Source: an uncultured bacterium (GTDB taxonomy: Bacteria > Cyanobacteriota > Vampirovibrionia > Gastranaerophilales > Gastranaerophilaceae). From it: a stretch of DNA of 15,361 nucleotides. Where the stretch lies: NCBI GenBank assembly GCA_900549855.1, contig URPS01000049.1, forward strand, positions 1 through 15,361, read 5' to 3'. A program made the position numbers and the translations under genes. Shown piece after piece: positions 14,506 to 15,361 of the stretch. The notes beneath the pieces are model-generated. The model was not told the origin of the DNA. It did not search any database and saw only the letters and a program-made list of their open reading frames with translations. The first letter of the stretch is position 1; each line of letters starts with the position of its first letter.

Positions 14506-14684
14506 CTGTATCTACCCTCATCAGGGCTCCGCCCAGCTTGTCTTGGATTATTCGGGGTGTCGGCACTCTGCCGAACAAAAGTTGACTAAATGTCAAGTTT
14601 TGTGAGAGGTAGACGTCCGACCTCCACCTTACGGGCTTACGCCCTACCGAAAATCCGCTCTCCCCTCAAGGGCGAAGCGTGAAC
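14506..14684 (+). repeat. Dispersed repeat A, copy 2 (long form)
   Basis: Same orientation as 9521-9657. It differs mainly by 40 extra nt (14566-14605), which create two hairpins: TCGGCA-CTC-TGCCGA (14560-14574) and ACAAAAGTTGAC-TAAAT-GTCAAGTTTTGT (14575-14603, one mismatch). Either copy 1 lost this segment or copy 2 gained it. Confidence 0.9.
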
Positions 14685-14713
14685 TGTGCTAACATATCGC
14701 AATTCCAGAGTAC

Positions 14714-14840
14714 GCGTCATTGCGAGAAAATTTTGACTTGGGGTTTGTAGTGTGGCTTGAATGTCCGAGAATTTTCGTGGCAATCTAGAAATTATCATTC
14801 AACTGGATTTCTTCGTCACTAACGTTCCTCGTAATGACGC
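14714..14840 (-). repeat. Palindromic repeat C, copy 2
   Basis: A 127-nt element with terminal inverted repeats GCGTCATTGCGAG (14714-14726) and CTCGTAATGACGC (14828-14840), 12 of 13 matching. Read on the minus strand it aligns with 8144-8280: it shares the ends, GAAATCCAG, and CTAGATTGCCACGAAAATTCTC. After both copies an AAAAC(T/A)ACTTTCCA stretch appears (near 8296 and 14873). Confidence 0.8.
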
Positions 14841-14965
14841 CAAACCTGTAGTTACAACTACTAACGGCTTTAAAACAACTTTCCATTTTCCATTTATAAA
14901 AATACCCACCCGCATTCGTAGCTCAGTTTCGTTTACACGACTGCGACATCCCTGACTAGGGCTGC

Positions 14966-14995
14966 AAAAAAAACAAAAAGCCCCTAATCGGGGCT
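14966..14995 (-). terminator. Terminator after the 81-aa gene
   Basis: The stem AGCCCC (14979-14984)/GGGGCT (14990-14995), loop 5 nt, is followed on the minus strand by TTTTGTTTTTTTT. It stands about 50 nt after the stop of the 81-aa gene. Confidence 0.8.
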
Positions 14996-15046
14996 GAAAA
15001 ATTTTGTAAGATGTAAGATGGGGTTATTATAGAAAATTATTATTCA

Positions 15047-15292
15047 TTAAGCTAACAATGTTGAAATAAATCTGATTGAATCGTCTTTTAATTCTTTTAC
15101 GAAGTCTTTTGCGATTTTTGAAAGTGGTCTGTTGTCGATTCTGTCAAATACTGCGTAAATTGGGTCGCCGCCGTTGTTGAATCTCATTTGTCTGTCTTGT
15201 TTATTCAAGTAGTAGAATTGAAAATCTTCTGGGATTTCTAATGATCCAGCAGGTTTTTTGTTTCTTTCGATTGCATCATATGTGTTTAACAT
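15047..15292 (-). CDS. Unknown 81-aa protein
   Basis: A hydrophilic 81-aa protein without a signal peptide or transmembrane segment and with no family I recognise. It has a central aromatic/Gln/Arg stretch (FQFYYLNKQDRQMRF) and a Lys-rich C-terminal helix-like part (LSKIAKDFVKELKDD). The purine-rich GAGAGAGTAGAGAAA before the ATG contains a weak ribosome site. A hairpin terminator follows. Its upstream region shares a precisely spaced 33-nt motif with the gene of the 640-aa transglutaminase-like protein, which suggests common control. The promoter is complete within the window, and the gene appears intact. Confidence 0.65.
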   Translation of the reverse strand: MLNTYDAIERNKKPAGSLEIPEDFQFYYLNKQDRQMRFNNGGDPIYAVFDRIDNRPLSKIAKDFVKELKDDSIRFISTLLA

Positions 15293-15323
15293 TTTCTCTA
15301 CTCTCTCTTGAATATCGCTTACA

Positions 15324-15356
15324 TATATATAAAGTATATTCTTTTTAAAAAATTGC
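15324..15356 (-). promoter_or_regulatory. Bipartite upstream motif GCAATTT-N12-ATACTTTATATATA, copy 2
   Basis: On the minus strand GCAATTT (15350-15356) and ATACTTTATATATA (15324-15337) are separated by exactly 12 nt, as in copy 1 at 6685-6717. The motif ends 31 nt before the ATG at 15292. The spacer sequence differs from copy 1 and has no palindrome, so the two outer blocks appear to be what is conserved. Confidence 0.5.
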
Positions 15357-15361
15357 CTTTT

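Larger units (their letters stand above)
14102..15046. other. Gene-free repeat cluster between clpB and the 81-aa gene
   Basis: About 945 nt without a credible gene. It holds, in order: an AT-rich clpB leader with a small AAAAATC/GATTTTT hairpin near 14145-14160; a 268-nt long inverted repeat (14210-14477); repeat A copy 2 (14506-14684); repeat C copy 2 (14714-14840); an unassigned tail to about 14965; and a terminator. Short open frames inside fall across repeat boundaries and are not believable genes. Confidence 0.8.

Noticed and set aside
14210..14840. CRISPR array
   Set aside because: The repeats are long, differ from one another, are not regularly spaced and have no unique spacers or cas genes.
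14761..14955. 64-aa open frame in the repeat cluster
   Set aside because: It crosses repeat C and its flank, lacks a ribosome site and has no gene-like composition.
14920..14960. tRNA-like TTCGTAGCTCAGTT
   Set aside because: It looks like the 5' part of a tRNA, but no anticodon stem, T-arm or matching acceptor follows. Coincidence or a remnant at most.

Overview
This is an AT-rich bacterial chromosomal segment with mostly housekeeping genes, several small lineage-specific genes, and intergenic regions loaded with short repeats. My best guess is an uncultured gut bacterium of the Gastranaerophilales/Vampirovibrionia (Melainabacteria) type. I base this on the low GC, the style of the small hypothetical proteins (N-termini such as NISxIxxxNFQ and an internal ISFG), and the dispersed palindromic repeats. 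No 16S gene or other decisive marker is present, so the assignment is an inference.

Layout: 149-1651 (+) is a sodium:alanine/glycine symporter of the AGCS family, closed by a perfect hairpin terminator. 1767-3217 (+) is a two-gene unit of an unrecognised 74-aa protein and a UmuC-type Y-family polymerase. Their junction is 2 nt, neither gene has a clear Shine-Dalgarno site, and no umuD is present. 3233-6660 (all -) holds a two-EF-hand protein, a tRNA-Glu(CTC) lying 7 nt after a histidine-phosphatase-like gene whose catalytic residues are mostly replaced, and a 640-aa protein that joins a transglutaminase-like Cys/His/Asn region to a beta-strand-rich, barrel-like C-terminus without a signal peptide. 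Divergent from it, 6829-8114 (+) encodes a second EF-hand protein and a GNAT-like protein. 8369-11328 (-) carries a WecA/TagO-type polyprenyl-phosphate sugar-phosphate transferase, serine hydroxymethyltransferase (glyA) and an 87-aa lineage-type protein. 11510-14101 (-) is clpB. 14102-15046 is a gene-free repeat cluster. 15047-15292 (-) is an 81-aa unknown.

Most genes look like independent transcription units. I can see sigma-70-like promoters (several with an extended -10, TGnTATAAT) and hairpin terminators after the symporter, the tRNA, the second EF-hand gene, the 87-aa gene, clpB and the 81-aa gene.

The most unusual items are: (a) the transglutaminase-like/barrel protein; (b) a bipartite 33-nt sequence, GCAATTT-N12-ATACTTTATATATA, that occurs with identical spacing just upstream of only two genes, the 640-aa protein and the distant 81-aa unknown; (c) the probable pseudo-phosphatase; (d) the shared N-terminal motif of two otherwise unrelated proteins; and (e) three repeat families. 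One family is a 268-bp long inverted repeat. The other two are each present twice, once around wecA and once in the cluster after clpB. I see no defence system, CRISPR array, prophage, transposase or rRNA gene.
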